Made by a program: the position numbers and the translations under genes. 64,000 nucleotides of DNA from Collinsella sp. (GTDB taxonomy: Bacteria; Actinomycetota; Coriobacteriia; Coriobacteriales; Coriobacteriaceae), in NCBI GenBank assembly GCA_019419555.1, contig DXZR01000002.1, positions 1 to 64,000 on the forward strand, given 5' to 3'. This document shows, piece by piece, positions 28,771 through 36,515 of the stretch (the first letter of the stretch is position 1; every line of letters begins with the position of its first letter). The notes below the pieces were generated by a model, which worked only from the letters and a program-made list of their open reading frames with translations, was not told the origin of the DNA and did no database searches.

Positions 28771-29895
28771 ATGGCAGACGTCGACAACAGGAACCGTAAC
28801 CGCAGGCCCAATCCCAAGCGCGAGGCCCGTGCCAAGGCCGCCGAGCGTCACGTGGCGACTGTGTCCGAAGCGTGCGCCAAGGATATCGAGCGCTCGCTTG
28901 CCGGCGTGCGCGAGTTCGATGGCATGCCTGCTGGATTTGTCGCGGCGATGAAGGCCAAGGCCCAAGCGGCCGACGCTGCCGAGGAACAGGTTGCCGAGGA
29001 GTCTGAGGCCGCCGAGGAGCCCGAGGTCGAGGCCGCTGAGGTTGCATCCGCCGAGACCGAGGTTGCGGCCGAGCCTGCACCCGCCGAGGAGGCCACGGAG
29101 ACCGAGTCCGCGCCTGCCGCCGAAAAGCCCACTCCGGTCCTGCCCGAGGTCACCGTGCTCGACGCCTCTGCCACACAGGCCATTCTGGATAACGGCCGAG
29201 GCTACGCGCAGTTCTGTGACATGGCCGTGCTTGCCTTTGCCTCGTTCACCAACCCGGGCGGTGGCTACATCCAGGGCTATCTGGGCCAGGAGGCCACGCT
29301 CTGTGCCGATTCGTACCTGTACAACGTGCTCGATAAGCAGCGCAAATGGTACGGCGAGAACCGTCGCCGCAACATCAACTGCGAGCTTTACCGCAACCGT
29401 GCGCTGGTGGTGCCTGCGGTGCGCTTCGACCGCAATCACGTACATGCATATGCTGACGTGATCGTTGCCGCCGCGCCCAACGCCAAGCGCGCTCGCCAGG
29501 AGTATCGCGTGGGTGACGATGCCTTGCTGGATGCCCTGCGCGATCGCATCCGCTTTGTGCTTGCCATCTGCGATGAGCTGGGTCGCGAGAAGCTCGTGCT
29601 GGGTGCTTGGGGCTGCGACAACAACGGCTTTGATGCCGAGGCCGTGGCCGAGCTCTTCCGTAAGGAGCTCGCGTCGGGCGACTTTAAGGTCAAGCAGGTG
29701 TTTTTTGCCGTGCCCTCTACGCGCTGGGATGAGGACTTCGCCAAGTTTGAGCACGTGTTGGCAAGCTTCCCCGAGTGTAACGAGGAGTCCTATGCTCAGG
29801 TGGCCGCCCGCGCCGCGGCCGCCCGTGCCGCCGAGCAGGCTCAGGCCGCTGCTGAGGACGATGAGGATGACGACGACTGGCGCAAATACCTGTAA
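28771..29895 (+). CDS. TIGR02452-family (microbial PARG-like) macrodomain protein
   Basis: The 374-residue protein has a basic N-terminus, an acidic Ala/Glu/Val-rich low-complexity segment (about 70-120) and a C-terminal TIGR02452/PARG-like domain. The family's glycine signature is present as NPGGGYIQGYLGQEA; in active bacterial PARGs this reads GGG...QEE. Here Q173-E174 is followed by Ala175, so the second glutamate, usually the catalytic one, is missing. The protein may bind rather than cleave ADP-ribose, or act on another substrate. It ends in an Asp/Glu-rich tail. ATG 28771 follows GAAAGGTG. Confidence 0.82.
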   Translation: MADVDNRNRNRRPNPKREARAKAAERHVATVSEACAKDIERSLAGVREFDGMPAGFVAAMKAKAQAADAAEEQVAEESEAAEEPEVEAAEVASAETEVAAEPAPAEEATETESAPAAEKPTPVLPEVTVLDASATQAILDNGRGYAQFCDMAVLAFASFTNPGGGYIQGYLGQEATLCADSYLYNVLDKQRKWYGENRRRNINCELYRNRALVVPAVRFDRNHVHAYADVIVAAAPNAKRARQEYRVGDDALLDALRDRIRFVLAICDELGREKLVLGAWGCDNNGFDAEAVAELFRKELASGDFKVKQVFFAVPSTRWDEDFAKFEHVLASFPECNEESYAQVAARAAAARAAEQAQAAAEDDEDDDDWRKYL

Positions 29896-29922
29896 TCGGT
29901 ATGTGCTGACAGATAGGTCGAT

Positions 29923-29954
29923 CCGGCAGGAGAGACTGCTCCCGCCGGCTTTTT
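29923..29954 (+). terminator. Intrinsic terminator after TIGR02452 gene
   Basis: CCGGCAGGAG and GCTCCCGCCGG pair with small internal mismatches and are followed by five T. Confidence 0.8.
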
Positions 29955-29973
29955 ACTAGAGGAAGGGCTTACG

Positions 29974-30633
29974 ATGAAAAACGTTCTGTGCTTTGGTGAC
30001 AGCAATACCTATGGCTACGATCCGGCAGGTATGCGCGACGGCACCGCGGTGCGCTATGCGCACGATGTGCGCTGGTGCGGCGTGGCACAGCGTGACCTGG
30101 GCGAGGACTGGCACGTAATTGAGGAAGGCTTAAACGGCCGCACGACGGTGCGCGACGATATGTGCCATCTGGATACTAATCTCAACGGTATTCGCGCGTT
30201 GCCGATGCTGCTCGAGGCCCATAAGCCGCTGGATGCGATCGTGATTATGCTGGGCACCAACGACTGCAAGACGGTCTTTAGCGTGGGGGCTGCCGATATC
30301 GCTGACGGTGCCATGGCGCTGATTCGCACCGTCCGCGCGTTTCCCTGGACCGACGCTGCGCCTTGTCCGCGCATTCTGCTGATGGCTCCTATCAAGATCA
30401 AGCCGCAGATCGCCGATGTGTATATGACCGACTTTGACGAGCACTCCGTCGAGGCCTCGGAGCATTTTGCCGAATACTATGCGTATGTTGCCGAACAGTT
30501 TGGCTGCGACTTTTTGAATGCCGCCGATTTTGCCGAGCCGGGCGATATCGATTATCTGCACATGATGCCGGAAAGCCACGAGAGCCTCGGCCATGCCGTG
30601 GCAGCCAAGCTTAAAGAGATGATCGGAGAGTAG
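29974..30633 (+). CDS. SGNH/GDSL-family hydrolase (arylesterase-like)
   Basis: The 219-residue cytoplasmic hydrolase has all four SGNH blocks. The nucleophile is in CFGDSNTYGYDP near residue 8, block II is EGLNGRTT, block III is LGTND near residue 94, and the Asp/His pair lies in DIDYLHMMPESHESLG near the C-terminus. It resembles Mycobacterium-type arylesterase/acyltransferases acting on acyl esters; no signal peptide is present. It starts after AGAGGAAGGG and is followed by an unusual repeat array rather than directly by a terminator. Confidence 0.88.
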   Translation: MKNVLCFGDSNTYGYDPAGMRDGTAVRYAHDVRWCGVAQRDLGEDWHVIEEGLNGRTTVRDDMCHLDTNLNGIRALPMLLEAHKPLDAIVIMLGTNDCKTVFSVGAADIADGAMALIRTVRAFPWTDAAPCPRILLMAPIKIKPQIADVYMTDFDEHSVEASEHFAEYYAYVAEQFGCDFLNAADFAEPGDIDYLHMMPESHESLGHAVAAKLKEMIGE

Positions 30634-30687
30634 TACGGCCCAAAGCAGTACAAAAGTTCCCCTTGCGGTGGCTTGTTTCGTTGGTTT

Positions 30688-30905
30688 GTCTTGATCTGCA
30701 ACAGCTGTAAGGCCGAAAACGGGCTAGATGTTACAGATTGAGATTATTTAGGTCGATATCGGTCGTTTGTCTCGATCTGTAACATCTAGGGTCGATTTTG
30801 CCGAGTTACTGTTACAGATCGAGATTTTCTTCTCAGCGGAATTTGAATGTCTCAATCTGTAACAGGTGGGCCGAAAAATGGACTCTAACTGTTACAGATC
30901 GAGAT
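30688..30905. repeat. Array of six alternating-orientation 16-nt repeats
   Basis: The motif TGTTACAGATCGAGAT occurs forward at 30729-30744, 30810-30825 and 30890-30905. It occurs reversed at 30688-30703, 30769-30784 and 30849-30864. Copies differ by one or two bases. The gaps are very regular, 23-25 nt. Gaps inside each reverse-forward pair share a GGYCGAAAA-like core (or its complement), so the array can also be read as three ~80-nt palindromic units. It lies between two convergent genes. Confidence 0.9.
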
Positions 30906-30914
30906 GTTTGTGGG

Positions 30915-30954
30915 AACCACCGCAAAGGTGTCTGCCCCCTTTGCGGTGGTTTTG
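30915..30954 (+). terminator. Terminator between convergent SGNH hydrolase and thiD
   Basis: AACCACCGCAAAG (30915-30927) pairs perfectly with CTTTGCGGTGGTT (30939-30951), followed by T residues on the plus strand. A partial copy of its right arm (CCCCTTGCGGTGG) occurs at 30659-30671, so the repeat array is flanked by related sequence. Confidence 0.8.
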
Positions 30955-30965
30955 GGCTGCGAATC

Positions 30966-31796
30966 TTAATACTGCCACATGTGATTGACGGGGCCGGAGC
31001 CTCTGCCCATGTCAAAGCCGGCGGCCAGAGCGCCCGTTAGGTAGGCCTTGCCGGCGTTGACGGCATCGGCAAGATCCATGCCCTGGGCCAGCGCGCAGGC
31101 GATGGCGGACGAAAGCGTACAGCCGGTGCCGTGCGTGTTATTGGTGTCGATACGCTTGTGACGGAACCACGTGGTGAGCGGATCGCCCAGATGGTTGCCC
31201 TCGTCATCGAGCGGCGCGGGCTCTGCTAGCACATCGTTGGCTTCGTTGACAAAATGCCCGCCCTTAACGAGGGACGCGCAGCCAAAGCGGCGGGTGAGGA
31301 GCATGGCGGCATTTTGCTGCGTGCGCTCGGAATCGACCTCGTAATCGAGCAGTGCCATGGCCTCGGGAATATTGGGCGTGATGACGGTCGCCAGTGGGAA
31401 CAGGCGACGGGTAAGCGCTTCGGCGGCGTCCTCTGCGATCAGGCGAGCGCCCGAGGTGGCGACCATGACGGGGTCGACGACGATATTTTGTGCGTCCCAG
31501 GCACTCAGGCGGTCGGCGATAACCTCGATAATCTCGGCAGAGGAGACCATGCCGATCTTGACGGCGCTGGGTCGAATATCGTCAAAAACGGCATCGATCT
31601 GCGCCGCGACAATGTCCGGGGAGATATTCTGCACGGCGGTGACGCCGAGCGTGTTTTGTGCGGTGATGGCTGTGATGGCCGTCTCGGCATACAGGCGGTG
31701 CGCCGTGATGGTCTTGATGTCGGCCTGAATGCCGGCACCACCGCTGGAATCGGATCCTGCGATGGATAGAACGGCGGGTACCTTACTGCGATCCAT
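30966..31796 (-). CDS. thiD: Hydroxymethylpyrimidine/phosphomethylpyrimidine kinase ThiD
   Basis: The 276-residue ribokinase-fold kinase phosphorylates HMP and HMP-P for thiamine synthesis. N-terminal GSDSSGGAGIQADIKT, the central DPVMVATSGARL and the C-terminal anion hole and catalytic Asp in HGTGCTLSSAIACALA are all present. AAGGGAG precedes ATG 31796. It lies downstream of thiC on the same strand, 177 nt away; thiE and thiM are not in the window. Confidence 0.95.
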   Translation of the reverse strand: MDRSKVPAVLSIAGSDSSGGAGIQADIKTITAHRLYAETAITAITAQNTLGVTAVQNISPDIVAAQIDAVFDDIRPSAVKIGMVSSAEIIEVIADRLSAWDAQNIVVDPVMVATSGARLIAEDAAEALTRRLFPLATVITPNIPEAMALLDYEVDSERTQQNAAMLLTRRFGCASLVKGGHFVNEANDVLAEPAPLDDEGNHLGDPLTTWFRHKRIDTNNTHGTGCTLSSAIACALAQGMDLADAVNAGKAYLTGALAAGFDMGRGSGPVNHMWQY

Positions 31797-31973
31797 GTTC
31801 GCTCCCTTGATCGGTCGGATTCAAATGGGTCTTCTGTCTGCATTATAAAGTTGCCCGGGCCGGCTGTATGCCGATCCCGGGCGGGCGGTGCAATCTTTAC
31901 GTAAATGTAAGAAAATGTTCACATGTCAACAATTGACGAACACCTTGTGGCCGTTTGTGGCTCCGGTGACGAG

Positions 31974-33308
31974 TTAGTCCTCCATGCCGAGGTCGATCGT
32001 CGTGCCTTCGAACACCTTGTTAACGGTGCGGACGGCGCACATCTTGCCACACATGGTGCAAGTGCCCTCGGTGGCGGCGGGGGATTCCTCGTAGCGCTTC
32101 TTGCCGGTGACCGGGTCGAGCGCGCACTTCCACATGGCGTCCCAGTCGAGCTTGCGGCGTGCCTGGCCCATCTTGTCGTCCATGTCGCGGGCGTGGGGCA
32201 CCTTCTTGGCGATGTCGGCGGCGTGTGCGGCGATCTTGGTGGCCATGAGGCCGTCGAGCACGTCCTGGGCGTTGGGCAGGCACAGGTGTTCGGCGGGCGT
32301 CACGTAGCACAGGAAGTCGGCGCCCGAGCTCGCGGAGATAGCGCCGCCGATGGCTGCGGTGATGTGGTCGTAACCCACGCCGATATCGGTCACCAGCGGC
32401 CCGAGCACATAGAACGGGGCGTTGTGGCACAGGCGCTTCTGCAGCTTCATATTGGCGGCGATCTCGTCGAGCGCCATGTGGCCCGGTCCCTCGACCATAA
32501 CCTGGACGCCGGCGGCCCAGGCGCGCTTGCACAACTTGCCGAGCTCAATCATCTCGGCGGTCTCGGTGGCGTCGTTGGAATCGTAGAGACAGCCCGGGCG
32601 GCAGGAGTCGCCGAGCGAGATGGTCACGTCGTACTCGTGGCAGATTTCGAGCACCTCGTCGTAGAACTCGTAGAACGGATTCTCGTTGCCGGTGACCTCC
32701 ATCCATCCAAACAGCAGCGAGCCGCCGCGGCTGACGATGTTCATAAGGCGGCCGGTCTCCTTGAAAGTTTTGATGACCGATTTATTGATGCCGCAGTGGA
32801 TGGTCATAAAGTCCACGCCGTCCTCGGCGTGTGCGCGCACGACCTCGAGCAGGTCGTCCTTGGTAAGCTTGACCAGCGGCTTTTCCATGTAGTCGATGGC
32901 GTCGTACATGGGGACGGTGCCCACCATGAGCGGCGTCTCGTCGATGAGCTGCTGGCGGAACTGGCGTGTCTTGCCCGAGTTGGAGAGGTCCATGATGGCG
33001 TCGGCGCCAAAGTCCTCGGCGATCTTGACCTTCTTCCATTCCTCGGCGGCGTCGGCCTTGTCGCCCGAGATGCCCAGGTTCACGTTGACCTTGGTGGACA
33101 GGCCCTCGCCGACGCCAAAGGCGCGCATGCCCTTTTTGATGTGCACGATGTTGGCGGGGATGGCGATGCGGCCGTCGGCCACGCGTTCGCGGATGTACTC
33201 GGGGTCGCGATGCTCGCGCTCGGCGACCTCCTTCATCTGCGGTGTGATCTGCCCGGCGCGGGCGAAGTCGATTTGCGTGACGAGCTTGGGCTCGGTCTGT
33301 GTGCTCAT
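31974..33308 (-). CDS. thiC: Phosphomethylpyrimidine synthase ThiC
   Basis: Radical-SAM enzyme that rearranges aminoimidazole ribotide to HMP-P. At 444 residues it is the short form lacking the N-terminal domain of the 630-residue E. coli enzyme. The core and the C-terminal iron-sulfur cysteines are clear, but the cluster motif reads CTMCGKMC (CX2CX3C) instead of the classical CX2CX4C. The ATG at 33308 lies directly after the TPP aptamer, whose 3' end contains the ribosome binding site; an in-frame ATG at 33332 falls inside the aptamer and was rejected. Confidence 0.95.
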   Translation of the reverse strand: MSTQTEPKLVTQIDFARAGQITPQMKEVAEREHRDPEYIRERVADGRIAIPANIVHIKKGMRAFGVGEGLSTKVNVNLGISGDKADAAEEWKKVKIAEDFGADAIMDLSNSGKTRQFRQQLIDETPLMVGTVPMYDAIDYMEKPLVKLTKDDLLEVVRAHAEDGVDFMTIHCGINKSVIKTFKETGRLMNIVSRGGSLLFGWMEVTGNENPFYEFYDEVLEICHEYDVTISLGDSCRPGCLYDSNDATETAEMIELGKLCKRAWAAGVQVMVEGPGHMALDEIAANMKLQKRLCHNAPFYVLGPLVTDIGVGYDHITAAIGGAISASSGADFLCYVTPAEHLCLPNAQDVLDGLMATKIAAHAADIAKKVPHARDMDDKMGQARRKLDWDAMWKCALDPVTGKKRYEESPAATEGTCTMCGKMCAVRTVNKVFEGTTIDLGMED

Positions 33309-33314
33309 TGGCAC

Positions 33315-33412
33315 GGCTCCCTTCGTTGGCATTACCCATATCAGGTTTGCGGGTCAGGGCGGGCGCGCCCAGTCTCAGCCTGCCGTCTTGTCCTGCAAGC
33401 TCCCCGTTTATG
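33315..33412 (-). promoter_or_regulatory. TPP riboswitch controlling thiC
   Basis: Read on the minus strand, the conserved TPP aptamer blocks appear in order: ACGGGGAGC, the CTGAGA block, ACCC, CCTGATATGGGTAATGCCA and CGAAGGGA. The last block overlaps the GGGAG ribosome site 8 nt before the thiC start. Ligand binding should therefore hide the site and shut off translation, as in other thiC riboswitches. Confidence 0.95.
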
Positions 33413-33479
33413 TGGTGGGCTCAAGTATAGCCTGAATGGGTACGATTGACGCGATGAGCATGTCCATGGGGAGGCGAAC

Positions 33480-33995
33480 ATGGAAGACAAGCATCTATAT
33501 CGAGAGACGCAATGGGATGTATCGGCCGAGGAAAGCCGTGCGCACCATGGCCTTGTCGCGATTGGTTTTGCGGTGCTTGCCGTGCTGGTGATTGCCTTTT
33601 GTATCTGGACGTTTGGTGGTCGCGGCGGCGCTGCATGGGAGTTTGAGGCCGACGATGCCCTGCCGATCATGACAGTGAAAGTTACGGGCGGCAACACCGT
33701 TGCCGCGCCGGGCGACTATTGGTATCCGCGCGACGAGTTTGTCCAGCTGCAGCTGAGCGGTGGTTCCATTCCTGGTGAAGAGATCGAGCGCGCGACCTTC
33801 GATGCGTCGCTTAAGACGCTGTTGGTTGAGCTCAAAGGTCAAGGGGATGTGCCCACGACCATGGATATCGCCTTGACGGAATGGCGTCTGGAGCCTCCGA
33901 CGGGTGTTGCGGTGTCCGAGGTCGAGCACGTCAAGATTGCCTATCAGGACGGTTCGACAAATGAAATTGCCAAAGCCGACGGCTTGGCGGAATAG
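33480..33995 (+). CDS. Hypothetical single-pass membrane protein
   Basis: The 171-residue protein has a hydrophilic N-terminus of about 25 residues, one membrane helix (about 25-46) and an extracytoplasmic beta-rich domain with mixed charge. I do not recognise a family. GGGGAGGCG precedes ATG 33480. It is transcribed divergently from thiC, with the riboswitch between them, and convergently with yaaA. Nothing nearby indicates a function. Confidence 0.75.
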   Translation: MEDKHLYRETQWDVSAEESRAHHGLVAIGFAVLAVLVIAFCIWTFGGRGGAAWEFEADDALPIMTVKVTGGNTVAAPGDYWYPRDEFVQLQLSGGSIPGEEIERATFDASLKTLLVELKGQGDVPTTMDIALTEWRLEPPTGVAVSEVEHVKIAYQDGSTNEIAKADGLAE

Positions 33996-34035
33996 ACGCC
34001 GTGCCTAGGCAGCACATTCAAAAGTAGCGGTGGTT

Positions 34036-34845
34036 CTACAAGGTCTGTTCGTTCAGGAAGACCAAAGTGTTTTTATTTGAAAGCTCGGGAAGGTGACGAT
34101 AACCAACGTCGAACGCGGTGAGCCCGCTTACATCCTCGAGCTTGTTTTCTGCCATCCAGCGCACCATGGAGCCGCGTGCCTTTTTGCTGGCGGTCGATCG
34201 CTGGATGGGCTTGCCGTTGCGGACACCTTCGCCAAAGAGACAAGTGATGGTTGTGGCGTCGCCTGCGAGATGGGGTAGAACGGCCTTGGCGTACTCCACG
34301 CTGGCAAGGTTGACGACCGTGGTGTTGGAGCCGGTCGGCGCAATGGCGCATGCAAGTTTGTCGCCCCAAAACGCATAGAGGTCACGGGCGTTGTCGACGG
34401 CGAGCTTGGCTCCCATTTCGAGCCGATAGGGCGACACGCCGTGGAAGGGGCGCACGCATCCATAGAGTCCCGAGAGGATCCAGAGATGGCTTTGCAGCCA
34501 GTCGAGCTGTGCGGCATCCATGACCTCGGGCGCCATGCTTTGGTATTGGATGCCGTGGTAGGACATGACGGCAGGGGAGAGGTGACGGGCGAGTGCGGGA
34601 TTGTCGAGATCGCCGTTTTTCAGGATGGGCCCGAACTCATGCAGGGTGTTGAGACAAGGCCCCAGCAGTTTGTCACTCACGTTCCATAGCGCCTGCAGGC
34701 CGCCGCTACCTTCATTTCGTTCGATATCTAGCAGCGCGCGGTGGAGGCGAGCCGCCTCGTGCACAAAAGGTGGAATGCCCAGGACTTCAAAAGCATCTTG
34801 GGCCGCGCGCATCTGCTTGGCGGGCGAAATGATGACCTGCAGCAT
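34036..34845 (-). CDS. yaaA: YaaA-family (DUF328) peroxide-stress protein
   Basis: The 269-residue protein begins MLQVIISPAKQM, the hallmark of the YaaA family, and carries the conserved PFHGVSPYRLEMG and VNLASVEYAKAV segments. E. coli YaaA lowers free iron and protects DNA and proteins during peroxide stress, and its fold binds DNA. GAGGAG precedes ATG 34845 on the minus strand; an upstream in-frame extension to about 34929 runs through an inverted repeat and was rejected. It is downstream of the M18 peptidase in the same direction but separated by that hairpin. Confidence 0.9.
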   Translation of the reverse strand: MLQVIISPAKQMRAAQDAFEVLGIPPFVHEAARLHRALLDIERNEGSGGLQALWNVSDKLLGPCLNTLHEFGPILKNGDLDNPALARHLSPAVMSYHGIQYQSMAPEVMDAAQLDWLQSHLWILSGLYGCVRPFHGVSPYRLEMGAKLAVDNARDLYAFWGDKLACAIAPTGSNTTVVNLASVEYAKAVLPHLAGDATTITCLFGEGVRNGKPIQRSTASKKARGSMVRWMAENKLEDVSGLTAFDVGYRHLPELSNKNTLVFLNEQTL

Positions 34846-34868
34846 GGACGCTCCTCTGCCAAAGAAGG

Positions 34869-34937
34869 AAGTTGCAGTGGAATACGTCCTGTTTGGGCTA
34901 TTGAAAGACCAAATCAATCCGTATTCCACCGCAAGTT
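34869..34937. repeat. Hairpin repeat, copy related to 55803-55873
   Basis: Arms 34872-34886 and 34920-34934 (TTGCAGTGGAATACG / CGTATTCCACCGCAA) pair with one mismatch around a 33-nt loop. The arm shares the pattern TTGCRGTGRAATA with the hairpin at 55803-55873. It follows the M18 peptidase stop and may terminate that transcript. Confidence 0.75.
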
Positions 34938-34951
34938 ACGGGTGGGGTGGA

Positions 34952-36349
34952 TTAGGCGCGCTCGAGGAAGGCCTTGTAGCCGCGATAGGCCTCGTAGATA
35001 TCGGCCTTGTTAGCGACCTCCCACAGGGCGTGCATGGACAGGACGGCAACGCCGGAGTCGATGACGTTCATGCCGTACTTGGCCATGATGTAGGCGATGG
35101 TGCCGCCGCCGCCCGCGTTGACGCGGCCGAGCTCGCAGGTCTGGAAGTCCACGCCGGCCTCGTCCATGATGTCGCGGACGAGGGCCACGTACTCGGCGTC
35201 GGCGTCGTTTGAACCGCCCTTGCCGCGGCTGCCCGTGTACTTGTTAAAGCACAGGCCACGACCCATAAAGGCGGCGTTCTTGGTTTCGAACTTGCCGGCA
35301 TAGCCCGGGTCGAAGCCGGCAGACACGTCGGAGGAGAGCATGCGGCTGCGGGCGAGTGCGCGGCGTAGGGTCAGCGGGCTATCCTCGCCGGCGAGCGTCA
35401 TGATCTCGGCGACGGTGTTCTCGAAGAAACGGCTCGTCATGCCGGTGGCACCTACGGAGCCGATCTCCTCCTTATCGACGATGAGTGTGATGCTCGTGCG
35501 CTCGACATTGGCCACATTGATCTGGGCGAGCATGGAGGGGTAGGCGCAGACGCGGTCGTCGTGGCCATAGCCCAAAATCATGGAGCGGTCGAGGCCCATG
35601 TCGCGGGCGGGGCCGGCGGGCACGACCTCGATCTCGGCGGAGAGGAAGTCCTCCTCCTCGACGTCGTACTGCTCCTTGAGGATGTCCAGGAACATCTGCT
35701 TGACGGGCTCCTTGGGGGCGTCCTTGTCGTCCTCGTCAAACTTGACGGGACGGCCGCCCACGATCACGTCGAGAATCTCGGCGTCGACGGCGTCCTTGGC
35801 GGGCTTGGACATCTGCTCGCTCGAGAGGTGGATCAGCAGGTCGGAGATGGTAAAGACCGGGTCGTCCGCCTTGTCGCCGATGTTGATGTCGACGGTGGTG
35901 CCGTCCTTTTTGCAGATGACGCCCACGAGTGCGAGCGGGGAGGCCACCCAGTGGTAGCTCTTGACGCCACCGTAGTAGTGCGTGTCGAGGTAGGCCATGT
36001 CGCCGGCCTCGAAGGCGGGATTCTGCTTAAGGTCCAGGCGCGGCGAGTCCACGTGGGCGCCCAGGATGTTAAAGCCCTGCTCGAGCGGGGCGGTGCCAAG
36101 GTTGACGAGCATAAGGTCCTTGCCGTGGTTGGCGGCGTACACCTTGTCGCCTGCCTTGAGCTCGCGGCCCTCGGCAATCACGGTCTCCAGATTGACGTAG
36201 CCCGCCTCCTCGGCCATCTTGATGCCGGTTTTGACGCACAGGCGCTCGGTCTTGTTCTCGCTCAAAAACTGCTTATAGCCGCGGCAAAGCTCCTCGAGCT
36301 CCTCGACTTGCTGTGGCGTGTACTTTTTCCATGCGCAGGGACGCTCCAT
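34952..36349 (-). CDS. M18-family aminopeptidase
   Basis: The 465-residue cytosolic metallo-aminopeptidase is of the aspartyl/aminopeptidase I family and trims N-terminal residues from peptides. The metal-site segments are visible: GAHVDSPRLDLK near residue 92, VDKEEIGSVGATG near residue 275 and SMHALWEVANKAD near the C-terminus. ATG 36349 follows AAAGGAGCC on the minus strand. A longer in-frame extension upstream has no site and overlaps the polA promoter region. Confidence 0.93.
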   Translation of the reverse strand: MERPCAWKKYTPQQVEELEELCRGYKQFLSENKTERLCVKTGIKMAEEAGYVNLETVIAEGRELKAGDKVYAANHGKDLMLVNLGTAPLEQGFNILGAHVDSPRLDLKQNPAFEAGDMAYLDTHYYGGVKSYHWVASPLALVGVICKKDGTTVDINIGDKADDPVFTISDLLIHLSSEQMSKPAKDAVDAEILDVIVGGRPVKFDEDDKDAPKEPVKQMFLDILKEQYDVEEEDFLSAEIEVVPAGPARDMGLDRSMILGYGHDDRVCAYPSMLAQINVANVERTSITLIVDKEEIGSVGATGMTSRFFENTVAEIMTLAGEDSPLTLRRALARSRMLSSDVSAGFDPGYAGKFETKNAAFMGRGLCFNKYTGSRGKGGSNDADAEYVALVRDIMDEAGVDFQTCELGRVNAGGGGTIAYIMAKYGMNVIDSGVAVLSMHALWEVANKADIYEAYRGYKAFLERA

Positions 36350-36515
36350 GACGCAGGCTCCTTTCGGATCGATCGTGCTGGTTGATGTACCGTGAGCCAT
36401 CGTATCACGCGCGGGCTCACGGTGGCAGGGGAGCTTGATGTGCTGTGGCCGCGGGGCAGGGAGCGTGTAAACTGGTGTGAGCAAACCGTGCCCAGCCCAA
36501 AGCGAGGTATTCAAT

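Noticed and set aside
30688..30905. CRISPR-like array
   Set aside because: Repeats are only 16 nt, alternate in orientation, and the gaps are partly repeated; no cas genes are near.
33309..33332. Upstream ATG for thiC at 33332
   Set aside because: It lies inside the TPP aptamer and lacks its own ribosome site.
31923..33449. Long plus-strand open frame opposite thiC
   Set aside because: Antisense to thiC and its riboswitch; the His/Val/Asp/Gly-rich composition is typical of an antisense shadow.
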